Below are positions 44,462 to 53,392 of a stretch of DNA of 64,000 bases, piece after piece; positions within the stretch are counted from its first letter, which is position 1, and each line of letters opens with the position of its first letter. The stretch comes from Chryseobacterium indologenes (GTDB lineage: Bacteria; Bacteroidota; Bacteroidia; Flavobacteriales; Weeksellaceae): contig NZ_LJOD01000003.1 in the NCBI RefSeq assembly GCF_001295265.1, positions 62,001 through 126,000 of the forward strand, written 5' to 3'. Under the pieces are notes generated by a model. That model did no database searches and was not told where the DNA came from. It saw nothing but the letters and a program-made list of their open reading frames with translations. The position numbers were made by a program, and so were the translations under genes.

Positions 44462-44861
44462 GAGTCTGTATTTTTTAGTGTACGATTTTACCGGCCGTAA
44501 AGGAGAAAGTCTACCTGAACTTCCTGCCCATACAAGCCTAATGAATAGGATAGAATTTGTGTTTTTCTAAAAGCCCTAAAGCCGCAATGGATTGTACACT
44601 CCATTGTACCGTATCATGATACTTGATGTTGTAAAGCAGGCTTAGAAAAAATGATTGTAGAAAAGCAGAACAGCATGAAAATAAAAACGGCATGAGACTC
44701 TACAATATCTGCCATTGAGGTACTGGTATACCTGGGAACAGATAAGAGAGCCCACGCCTAAGTCGTGAGCTTCTAGCTTATCGTCTCGTTCCTAAAAATT
44801 ACCAGTTTCCAATGGCGAGATTCTAAACAATAGCTTCTATATTTCTTTGAAGTATCGCAAA

Positions 44862-44879
44862 ATTACTCTAATGAGTAAT
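44862..44879. promoter_or_regulatory. Operator-like inverted repeat 1
   Basis: ATTACTC-TAAT-GAGTAAT, an 18-bp inverted repeat, centred 48 bp upstream of operator 2. Its outer half-sites (ATTAC/GTAAT) match those of operator 2. It lies about 94 bp before the HTH start, upstream of a possible promoter, and is a likely binding site of that regulator. Confidence 0.55.
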
Positions 44880-44909
44880 CTTTTCCAAATATAATAAAAA
44901 TATCTTTAC

Positions 44910-44927
44910 ATTACCGAATTCGGTAAT
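44910..44927. promoter_or_regulatory. Operator-like perfect palindrome 2
   Basis: ATTACCGAATTCGGTAAT, a perfect 18-bp palindrome 45 bp before the HTH start codon. TATCTTTA at 44901-44908 just upstream is one base from the Bacteroidota -7 box TAnnTTTG, so this palindrome would sit at the transcription start. A small IR GCACT/AGTGC follows near 44957-44970. Confidence 0.65.
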
Positions 44928-44972
44928 GATAATTTATGCTAATAATTACAATTTGCACTAAACAGTGCGATT

Positions 44973-45230
44973 ATGAACGAGTTTAAGACTGATGAAATCA
45001 AAAGAATGGTCTCAGAAAAAATAAAGGAAATAAAAGGTGAAACTCCTTATTCTAAGATTTCTGAAAGATGTAATGTTACGGCTGCTAGAATTAGTGATGT
45101 TGCTAATAACAAGATTGATTGTCAACTCAGTACTTTCATTGAAATTGCAACTGGATTAAGAATACACCCAAAGGAATTATTTGATATTGTTTTTGATTTT
45201 GAAGAATACTATTCTGAATTAGATAAATAA
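44973..45230 (+). CDS. HTH (Cro/CI-type) transcriptional regulator
   Basis: An 85-residue protein, one helix-turn-helix domain: KIKGETPYSKISERCNVTAARISDVANNKIDCQLSTFIEIATGLRIHPKELFDI. The recognition helix is VTAARISDVANNK. It has an acidic tail (DFEEYYSELDK). It is the only confident plus-strand gene for tens of kilobases and is convergent with the TIR-STAND gene, with a shared bidirectional terminator. Two 18-bp palindromes upstream suggest autoregulation. Small HTH genes next to defence genes often control them. Confidence 0.85.
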   Translation: MNEFKTDEIKRMVSEKIKEIKGETPYSKISERCNVTAARISDVANNKIDCQLSTFIEIATGLRIHPKELFDIVFDFEEYYSELDK

Positions 45231-45270
45231 AAGAAACTCAGAAGTCTTTATACTTCTGAGTTTCTTTTTA
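45231..45270. terminator. Strong bidirectional terminator
   Basis: AAGAAACTCAGAAGT (45231-45245) is perfectly complementary to ACTTCTGAGTTTCTT (45252-45266) with a 6-nt loop, then a T run. It begins right after the HTH stop codon. The A-rich left flank suits the convergent TIR-STAND gene too. Confidence 0.88.
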
Positions 45271-45339
45271 AATAGATTTATTTTATTTGCTCAAAATCAG
45301 GAAACTTTGTTTAGCAAAGGTTTAAAAATTATAGCTTTT

Positions 45340-47808
45340 TTAAATTTTATTTATTTCAAATAATATTGCATCATAAACTGATTGATTATATCTACCTGAA
45401 ATTTTATCATAATAAATTTTCATCGCAGCTTCTTTATCACCTTTATAAAGCTGTATATAAATTAAAGCTTTGATATACATTAGTTTACTGAAAATATCAG
45501 TGTCAGTATCAAATTTATCATTTATTTGTTTAACAAAAGTTTCCAAATCTTCATACAATTCAAATTTTTTTAAAATATCTAGTTTTGTAAGATATGGATA
45601 AATATTATTTGTGAATATTGCTATTGCATCATTAACATAATTAAGGGAGCTAAAGTGATTACCTTCAATAAAACACTCATATTGTGCTCGGCATGTCAAA
45701 AACATTTCTCGTGCCTTCTCGTGTGGATTCTTCTCTAATTCAATAAGTAATTGTTTTAACTCATGTTTATTTGTATAACCATCAGTTTTTATTAAACATC
45801 TAAAATAACTTTGAAGATTAAACGGATTATTTTTATCTACTAAATAACTATCCTTAGCTAGGTATAGAGCATCACTATATCTCTCTACATTGATATATAC
45901 TTGTACGAGTTCTCTTTTCGCTCGATAAAATTTAGGATTTACTTTTAAAACTTCATTGAATCTTTCAATAGCATCATCATTTCTATTTTTCATTCTATAA
46001 TAAAATCCCAGCAAAAAGTTATGATCGGCACCATCTATAAATTGAACTTCTTTCAATAATCTTTCATCTCGCTTTCTACTCAACGCTAAACAAAGCCAAT
46101 ATCTAATTTCTTTTACAATTTTTTTATCTAAATAGCTTTCATTTAATAAAATTCTATCAGCTAAAATTATTACGTCATTATGTCTTCTTTCATTATTATA
46201 TAATTCACGCATTGCGTTCAAATAATGGGATGGGATTAATAATTCCTTTGGAATACTTAAGTTTCGTTTTAAAGATTCTTTTAATGTTAATATATATGCG
46301 GAGGTATCACTTTCAAGAGCTTCTTCATACTGCTGAAAATTGTTTTTTATATGGTTTGTGATATTTTGGTTGTATTTAGAATCTAATGTATAGTTAATCC
46401 TTTGAACATAATCTTTAATAGAATCATTAAGGCGAATGAATTCTTTACTTGATCCAAGAAATTCAATTATAAAGGAATTGCTAAAATCAGATAATATTTT
46501 TTCTGCCTCTGAAAAATCACTGCCTAGTATTTCTTGTAAAAATAAGATACTAATACATTCGGAATCTGAAAGAATTTTTAAGATTTGTATGGCTAATTTA
46601 TTATCTGAAAAGTTTCTTAAAACTCTACTAACTTTTTCAGAATTATAATCAATAATCTCATTTAAATGTTCTAATAAATAGTGCTGACCTTCTTGTTTCA
46701 ATAATTCTGTTGTGAATGTTATTTGTTCTGGATATCCGCTAAACAGATTTGAAATTTTAGTAAAACTATCTTTATTAATGGTTACATTATCTAATTTCAA
46801 AAGAGCTTGAAACAGACTTGCTCTTTCATACGGCTCTAATTCTGGTATATTAATTGAAAATAAATTTGAATAACTTGTATATTTTAAAGCTCTTAGTTTT
46901 GAATTACTGATGATACAAACTAAAATTTTATCTATAGCTTTAAGTTTTTCAAGTAAATCTAAGTACCAATCTACAATTTGGCCATTTGATGAAATTATAC
47001 TAAAGTTATCAATAATTAATAAAATATCATTATTTTTTTCTAATTCTAATAATAGTTGAAAAGCTATATTAACTTTTGTATCAATATCTTTTATAGATAA
47101 ATTAGTGATTTCTTCAATGGGTAATTCGGAATAGCCTAGTCCAAAAAGCTTTATTATAAAATCTTCAATTGAATTTCTGTTGTCTAAGAAAATATTAGGG
47201 GCTTCATAGTTTTGGACAATATTATTTGAATTTGTTAGTGCGTGTTTTAGAAATTTTCTTCTTCCTATATTATGTAACCCACTTATAATAATTGTTGATG
47301 GTGAAGCTAAATTAAAATCATATATTCTCTGTTCAAAATCTTTAATTTGTAGAGTACGACCTATAAACAATTGATTTAATTCTTTTTTATTTGGATATAA
47401 TTCCCAATTAACTAAAACTAAAGTTTGTCTGATTAAGTCATAAACCTTTGTTGGTTTTGAAAAATACTTTAAATTATAACTATCTTTAATCCAATCTGGA
47501 ATTTGTTGGTTATCATGTGTAATTTCTGAGTCAATAATAATGGGCAAAAACTTTTTTAATTTTCCATTTTTTATATATTCTTCTGCACGTAAAATTTCTT
47601 TTTGTACCCATTCACTATTTAAAGATTCTTTTGATATAAAAAAAACAAATATGCCAGATAATTCAATTCCTTTATATATTTCATCTAATGTTATAGAGCC
47701 AGCTTCAAATGAATACTTGTCATATATAATTTTATTTTTACCTAATTTATTTGCTATTATTTCAACAAAGTTTTTTTGTTTTGAACTATGTGATAAAAAT
47801 ACTTTCAT
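45340..47808 (-). CDS. TIR-domain STAND NTPase with C-terminal helical repeats (candidate antiphage protein)
   Basis: 822 residues. Residues 1-130 are a TIR domain (MKVFLSHSSKQKNFVEII, IFVFFISKESLNSEWVQKEILRAEEYI) with W67 and putative catalytic Glu71, so NADase activity is plausible. A P-loop region follows (FIGRTLQIKDF; SGLHNIGRRKFLKHAL at 176-191). The Walker A Lys is Arg, GLHNIGRRK in place of GxxGxGK(S/T). Walker B is NDILLIIDNFS (Asp267). From about 380 to the end are TPR-like helices, likely the sensor. This matches NLR-like abortive-infection proteins. AT-rich. Confidence 0.8.
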   Translation of the reverse strand: MKVFLSHSSKQKNFVEIIANKLGKNKIIYDKYSFEAGSITLDEIYKGIELSGIFVFFISKESLNSEWVQKEILRAEEYIKNGKLKKFLPIIIDSEITHDNQQIPDWIKDSYNLKYFSKPTKVYDLIRQTLVLVNWELYPNKKELNQLFIGRTLQIKDFEQRIYDFNLASPSTIIISGLHNIGRRKFLKHALTNSNNIVQNYEAPNIFLDNRNSIEDFIIKLFGLGYSELPIEEITNLSIKDIDTKVNIAFQLLLELEKNNDILLIIDNFSIISSNGQIVDWYLDLLEKLKAIDKILVCIISNSKLRALKYTSYSNLFSINIPELEPYERASLFQALLKLDNVTINKDSFTKISNLFSGYPEQITFTTELLKQEGQHYLLEHLNEIIDYNSEKVSRVLRNFSDNKLAIQILKILSDSECISILFLQEILGSDFSEAEKILSDFSNSFIIEFLGSSKEFIRLNDSIKDYVQRINYTLDSKYNQNITNHIKNNFQQYEEALESDTSAYILTLKESLKRNLSIPKELLIPSHYLNAMRELYNNERRHNDVIILADRILLNESYLDKKIVKEIRYWLCLALSRKRDERLLKEVQFIDGADHNFLLGFYYRMKNRNDDAIERFNEVLKVNPKFYRAKRELVQVYINVERYSDALYLAKDSYLVDKNNPFNLQSYFRCLIKTDGYTNKHELKQLLIELEKNPHEKAREMFLTCRAQYECFIEGNHFSSLNYVNDAIAIFTNNIYPYLTKLDILKKFELYEDLETFVKQINDKFDTDTDIFSKLMYIKALIYIQLYKGDKEAAMKIYYDKISGRYNQSVYDAILFEINKI

Positions 47809-48084
47809 TGATTATTTAATTTTTGATGTAGTCCAATATACAATTAAAAATAGAATGTGACCAAAGCAAAAATAAATAAAATTGAGACTTATTTTTATAA
47901 TATTTTAAGTAAAGATTTATACCTTTTTTACTTCAATAACAATTATATATACTTCTATAAGTATATTTTGTTGCTAAGTTAAATTATAAGGATATAATTC
48001 CATTATGGGAAACCATAAAAGAAAAAAGCACTCACAAAAAACAGGATAGTAAATTTTAGATTAAGTTATTTTAGTAATGGGATA
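47809..48084. other. AT-rich spacer upstream of the TIR-STAND gene
   Basis: It contains a perfect 8-bp IR ATATACTT-CTAT-AAGTATAT (47947-47966). On the minus strand TTTGGTCACATTC is followed about 22 bases on by TATATTGG, near the Bacteroidota promoter pattern, so the TIR gene probably has its own promoter here. No ORF. Confidence 0.4.
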
Positions 48085-48129
48085 TTATATCATTCCTAGC
48101 ATTCCATTACCCATTGGCATAGGTGGTTT
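48085..48129 (-). pseudogene. Decayed duplicate of the groEL 3' end
   Basis: 45 bases align without gaps to the last 45 of groEL (49612-49656), 37 identical by hand count. The minus strand reads KPPMPMGNGMLGMI-stop, against the true end [18 protein letters not shown]. The end lies in a different frame from the caspase gene, whose stop codon overlaps it at 48128-48130. Most differences are C-to-T or G-to-A. It is a remnant of a second groEL end and it flanks the caspase gene with the intact one. Confidence 0.8.
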
Positions 48130-49459
48130 AAACTTTCAATTTTATTTTATCTATTGGAATATTTAAAATTCCACAACCTTTTGCGACATGAGGAAGTAAG
48201 TTTATAAAATAAATAGTAAATATTTCAGAATTAAAAGAAAAACCAAGATCATATAAATATTTGTATTTACAATATTCTAACAGTATTGAAGTACATTCTG
48301 TATCAGAATATTGATTTATCATATCAATAATAAAGAATTCAATATTTTCATAGTCACTATGGTCGATAATTTCAAATAGTGAGATTTTTCTTTCTGGTTG
48401 AAATGCAAAGTTGATACTGTAGATGTAATAATTTGGATGTGCAGAGCCAAAATAATCACTTTCGGTGATTACAATGCTTAGGAAGTCATCATTTAATGTT
48501 TCAATAGTGTAATTGACATCTAAATAAAATTCATTTTCATTACTGCTCGAAATCGAATACTTTTCGTTTTCATTTACAAAAACTCTAATATTATTTATTA
48601 TTGAATATCCAAGTTGTTGCACAAAGGCATTAACAAAATCATTGTTGAACTTTTTGTTTTCAATAAAGAAAGGGATTTCGAAGGTATTCTCTATCTTAAT
48701 ATCTGTATTGATTTCCAATGGTAATTGTATAGTTTTTACTATAGATGTTTCATTTTGATTTTTTAACTCGAAAAAAAATGTACCTCCTTTATCTCCTGAA
48801 TCAAGTAGCGAACCATACGATGGCGTTTGTATTCTATCCTCACTAAATTGCAATATGACTTGTTCTGAAAAGTGATTAAATGATAAATGCTTTTGTTCAT
48901 TAGATTCTAAAACAGAAAAAACAGCATTACAAAAAGGGCTATTTTCTCCTACTTTTCCATCACTTACAGTTTCTATACCACCAGAAGTAATTGCTTGTCG
49001 AGAATATTTATTTTGTAAGGCTTTTAAACCTCCTCCACGAGTAAGTTGGAAAATTGCCCCAGAAAAACAGCTGTCAGAAATCAAAGCAATATTTCTGGCA
49101 GGTGAAGCTCTGAAAAATTTTATTAAGTCTCCAATATTAAACCAAGTAGTAATGTCATTTTTTTTAGAATCAGAACATAACCAGTAATTTGATTCTAAAG
49201 CTGGGATATATTCACCATGACCAGCGAAAATAATTAAGATTTCATCTTTTTCTAATGAGTTAATTAATTCAGAATATAGTTGATTATATAGAAATGATAA
49301 TGTAGTTTGTTCTTTTTGGGCATATAGATCATAAAAGTTAAATTGATACCTTCTAAAGAGTACATCAATAAGTTTATTTGTGTCTTTTACGCAATTGGCT
49401 AAATTAGTTATTGTTTTATCCTCATATTTATCAATTGCAATGGCTATAATCTTTCTCAT
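48128..49459 (-). CDS. Caspase-like (C14) protease fused to an RsiV/DUF3298-like domain
   Basis: 443 residues from MRKIIAIAIDKYEDKTI; an earlier in-frame ATG (49537) would add 26 residues that look non-coding. The caspase domain covers 1-230, with catalytic His81 (ILIIFAGHGEY) and Cys131 (IALISDSCFSGA). About residues 250-443 resemble DUF4163/DUF3298: VNYTIETLNDDFLSIVITESDYFGSAHPNYYIYSINFAFQPERKISLFEII, as in RsiV, where that domain binds lysozyme. It has no signal peptide, so it is cytoplasmic. A protease plus putative ligand-binding domain fits a defence effector. AT-rich; flanked by a groEL-end duplicate. Confidence 0.75.
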   Translation of the reverse strand: MRKIIAIAIDKYEDKTITNLANCVKDTNKLIDVLFRRYQFNFYDLYAQKEQTTLSFLYNQLYSELINSLEKDEILIIFAGHGEYIPALESNYWLCSDSKKNDITTWFNIGDLIKFFRASPARNIALISDSCFSGAIFQLTRGGGLKALQNKYSRQAITSGGIETVSDGKVGENSPFCNAVFSVLESNEQKHLSFNHFSEQVILQFSEDRIQTPSYGSLLDSGDKGGTFFFELKNQNETSIVKTIQLPLEINTDIKIENTFEIPFFIENKKFNNDFVNAFVQQLGYSIINNIRVFVNENEKYSISSSNENEFYLDVNYTIETLNDDFLSIVITESDYFGSAHPNYYIYSINFAFQPERKISLFEIIDHSDYENIEFFIIDMINQYSDTECTSILLEYCKYKYLYDLGFSFNSEIFTIYFINLLPHVAKGCGILNIPIDKIKLKV

Positions 49460-49551
49460 TTTATTAGTATAAAGAAATGGAAACAAAAATATCGGACTTT
49501 TTATTTCATAATAATATTTAAATATAAAAAGAATCATATACTTTTTCTAAT

Positions 49552-49581
49552 AAAAAAACCGCCCTACAAAGTAGAACGGTT
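49552..49581 (-). terminator. groEL terminator
   Basis: AACCG (49557-49561) pairs with CGGTT (49577-49581) and inner CTAC (49564-49567) with GTAG (49571-49574). On the minus strand a U run (from A 49552-49558) follows, 31 bases past the groEL stop. Confidence 0.8.
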
Positions 49582-49611
49582 AGTATATTAAATTGTCTCA
49601 GCGAGACCTTG

Positions 49612-51281
<1,670 letters not shown>

Positions 51282-51305
51282 AATTCGCTGTTTAATGTTA
51301 TTTTT

Positions 51306-51662
51306 TTAATTTCCGTTGAGCCTGCTCCACAGAGTTACAAGCTTCTTTTTTAGTATGGTTAATTCTTCCAAAAGATATTGATAATCAATTTCATGAATGT
51401 ATCCCAAATCTTTCGCAAGAATTAATTGGTTTTCGGCTTCATTGGACGATCCTAGGGCAATATTGATGAAATTGGCAAATTCTTTATCCGAATTTCTGCC
51501 ACTTCCTTCTGAAATATTATATCCTATGGATGCAAATGATCTTCTGATTTGAGAGGTAAGTCCAAAAATTTCTTCTTTCGGAAAGCTTTTGGTTGAAGTA
51601 TAAATCTTTAAAGTCAATTGGTGACTTAATTGCCAAACTTCAATTTTTTTTAAATCTCTCAT
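51306..51662 (-). CDS. Four-helix-bundle protein (23S rRNA intervening-sequence/Avd-like family)
   Basis: 118 residues in the family layout: MRDLKKIEVWQLSHQLTLKIY, FPKEEIFGLTSQIRRSFASIGYNISEGSGRNSDKEFANFINIALGSSNEAENQLILAKDLGYI, then a last helix. Members form pentamers, and the diversity-generating retroelement Avd protein is a relative, but function is mostly unknown. It is inserted between groES and groEL, bordered by imperfect inverted repeats, and looks like a small mobile cassette. No reverse transcriptase is present. Confidence 0.92.
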   Translation of the reverse strand: MRDLKKIEVWQLSHQLTLKIYTSTKSFPKEEIFGLTSQIRRSFASIGYNISEGSGRNSDKEFANFINIALGSSNEAENQLILAKDLGYIHEIDYQYLLEELTILKKKLVTLWSRLNGN

Positions 51663-51685
51663 GAATTATTTTCTATGTAGAAAAA

Positions 51686-51716
51686 GCTATTAGCCAGAAG
51701 CCAATTGCCAGAAGCT
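51686..51716. repeat. Inverted repeat, groES-side flank of the four-helix-bundle cassette
   Basis: GCTATTAGCCAGAAGCCAAT followed by TGCCAGAAGCT to 51716. It reads as the reverse complement of AGCTTCTGGC...GGCTAATAGC, matching the opposite flank in block order. Its last base is the first base of the groES stop codon complement, so it abuts the groES end exactly. Confidence 0.6.
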
Positions 51717-51994
51717 TATCCGATGATTCCCAATAAGTCAGCCTCTCTTACGATTAAATAATCTTTCCCGTCTAACTTTAATTCAGAACCTGAATATTTT
51801 CCATAAAGAACTTTGTCACCTACCTGAACAGTTGTAGGCTCATCTTTTTTACCTGGACCTACTGCCACTACAGTACCTTCCTGCGGTTTTTCTTTCGCAG
51901 TGTCCGGAATAATAATACCTGAAGCTGTTTTAGTTTCTGCCGCAATCGACTCGATAAGAACTCTGTCTGCTAATGGTTTAAAGTTTACTGACAT
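51716..51994 (-). CDS. groES: Co-chaperonin GroES
   Basis: A 92-residue Cpn10: [48 protein letters not shown] with the mobile loop near TASGIII, then [34 protein letters not shown]. It caps GroEL. Upstream on the minus strand, CTGTCTGTGGCATACATTTA near 52030-52050 is a plausible promoter. Confidence 0.97.
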   Translation of the reverse strand: MSVNFKPLADRVLIESIAAETKTASGIIIPDTAKEKPQEGTVVAVGPGKKDEPTTVQVGDKVLYGKYSGSELKLDGKDYLIVREADLLGIIG

Positions 51995-52109
51995 AATATG
52001 TTATATTTTTTAATTATTTCTGTCTAGTAATTCTCTAAATGTATGCCACAGACAGGGGGTGGATGAAATGGCAGAATTTTATTCTTCAGTGTGAAAATTT
52101 GGCAGAAAA

Positions 52110-52136
52110 ATAAAAAAGCCGGAAAATTCCCGGCTG
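52110..52136 (-). terminator. Terminator of the double-glycine leader gene
   Basis: AGCCGG (52117-52122) pairs with CCGGCT (52130-52135). On the minus strand it is followed by a U run (A 52112-52117). It lies 28 bases past the stop of the 43-residue peptide gene, which indicates a separate short transcript. Confidence 0.8.
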
Positions 52137-52163
52137 ATGTTTTACATTGAATGAATGGCTAGA

Positions 52164-52295
52164 TTAAGGACAGTACTGTCCCGGTCCGATCCATAAGATA
52201 CATTTTCCCTGGTTGTTGTACTCGCAGCAGACGATTCTTCCGCCGCCAAGAATAGCTTTTTGAGCTTCTTTACTTAATGATTTCAGATTTTTCAT
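52164..52295 (-). CDS. Double-glycine leader bacteriocin-like peptide, 43 aa
   Basis: Leader MKNLKSLSKEAQKAILGG, a charged amphipathic helix ending in Gly17-Gly18. This is the sort of leader cut during export by C39 peptidase ABC transporters. The core (GRIVCCEYNNQGKCILW, then IGPGQYCP) has four cysteines at 23, 24, 32 and 42, so it may form disulfides or be modified. Similar leader peptides are, from memory, multicopy in Chryseobacterium. No transporter or modifying enzyme is in the window. It has its own terminator. Confidence 0.75.
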   Translation of the reverse strand: MKNLKSLSKEAQKAILGGGRIVCCEYNNQGKCILWIGPGQYCP

Positions 52296-52460
52296 ACCAT
52301 ATATTTTATTATTCTGCATTCCTGAACATTTAAAGTCAATCAGGAGCTTTGATATTTGGTGTTATGAAGTATCCCAAAGGTATAGCTTTTTGCTCCTTGT
52401 ATCATGTACAATATGTAGACCCGTTCCGGTGATTGGTAGCTGGTTAATTTCTGGAAATCA

Positions 52461-53180
52461 TTATTGCTGAACAGGTTCCATGATCATGTTTCTTCCACCC
52501 ATATTTATTTCCTGCTTCAGAACTTTTCTCGTTTCAGGATCGATGTAATAAGTAGTGGTTGATGTCTTATCACTAATGTCATCCGTTGTTTTTACGGCCC
52601 ATACTTTCTTGCCGTTGAGATCAGCTTTTTGTGTGTCCAGGATATAGGCTTTTATAATTCCTTTTTTAGCTCTTGGGTTATAATCAAAAACAGAAAGTTC
52701 TGCGGTGTAGTTTTCTTTAAGCGGCAGGTACCGGAGAAGAGCAGGATAACTGCTGCTGTCGAAATAATTTTCTCCCGGAAGATCTATAGTTTCTTTCTGT
52801 TGTGTTTTTTTGTCGAGGTAATATCCGGTGATTTTGTTTTTCCCGGATTTGAGCACCATATCCCTCATCGGATTATAAGAGGAATGATAAACCGGTTGAA
52901 AATCCGTTGTTTTTACGATGGTGGAATCTACCCAGCTTCCTTCCATCTGTTTCATTTTAACAGTCGTTTTAATGAGAAGATCTGTTTTGTTTATTTTTTT
53001 TAACTCATTAATGATACTTCCGATCTCCATTTTGTTTCCGGCATTTTCAGCATACCATGAAAATTCTGAGGTTTCATCTTTGATCAGTTTAGGATCAATT
53101 TTGTTTTGTTTAGGGGTGAGCAGACTTTGAGAAAATAAATTGGCACTGCTTATTATTAAAAGGAAAAGAAAATTTTTCAT
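52461..53180 (-). CDS. Secreted DUF3108-like protein, 239 aa
   Basis: Signal peptide MKNFLFLLIISSANLFSQ. The mature part is a series of long beta-strands with turns (DLLIKTTVKMKQMEGSWVDSTIV, KITGYYLDKKTQQKETIDLPGENYFD, VWAVKTTDDISDKTSTTTYYIDPETRKVLKQEINM), consistent with the lipid-binding-like DUF3108 fold. It is periplasmic, of unknown role. Confidence 0.65.
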   Translation of the reverse strand: MKNFLFLLIISSANLFSQSLLTPKQNKIDPKLIKDETSEFSWYAENAGNKMEIGSIINELKKINKTDLLIKTTVKMKQMEGSWVDSTIVKTTDFQPVYHSSYNPMRDMVLKSGKNKITGYYLDKKTQQKETIDLPGENYFDSSSYPALLRYLPLKENYTAELSVFDYNPRAKKGIIKAYILDTQKADLNGKKVWAVKTTDDISDKTSTTTYYIDPETRKVLKQEINMGGRNMIMEPVQQ

Positions 53181-53360
53181 AGTTTTTTAATAATAAGTAG
53201 TGCCGTATATTGTAAAAGTTACAAAGTGCTGGCTGTTAGCTTTTTTCCGGTAGTCTGAGTTGGACTGGCTTTTTTTCTTAACTCAACTTAAAACTTAATT
53301 TGCTCTTAATGGTTCAAATAAAATTTAAGCAGCTCTAAAATATTTTTATGAAAAAGAAAA

Positions 53361-53379
53361 GTTCACCAATACGGTGAAC
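53361..53379. terminator. Hairpin terminator
   Basis: GTTCACC (53361-53367) pairs with GGTGAAC (53373-53379), extended by AAA/TTT on both sides. On the minus strand it follows the gene ending at 53393. Confidence 0.75.
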
Positions 53380-53392
53380 TTTAAAGTTGAAT

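Larger units (their letters stand above)
44462..44972. other. 511-bp intergenic region with a 106-bp hairpin and regulatory palindromes
   Basis: No ORF. From left it holds CAATGGA/TCCATTG (44585-44606) and the palindrome GTATCATGATAC (44611-44622). An imperfect hairpin fills 44711-44816: GCCATTGAGGTACTGGTA pairs with TACCAGTTTCCAATGGC. Inside, GGAAC/GTTCC, GATAAG/CTTATC, AGC/GCT and CACG/CGTG pair in the same register. Two operator-like palindromes follow, next to the HTH gene. The hairpin could be a structured RNA, an element end or a cruciform. Confidence 0.55.

Noticed and set aside
44711..44816. Retron msr-msd or diversity-generating element for the long hairpin
   Set aside because: No reverse transcriptase is found near it, and the four-helix-bundle protein 7 kb away is not linked. 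I kept it only as an unexplained hairpin.
44711..44816. IS200/IS605 element end
   Set aside because: A hairpin with CCACG...CGTGAG is suggestive, but no TnpA or TnpB is present and the outer arms are longer than usual.
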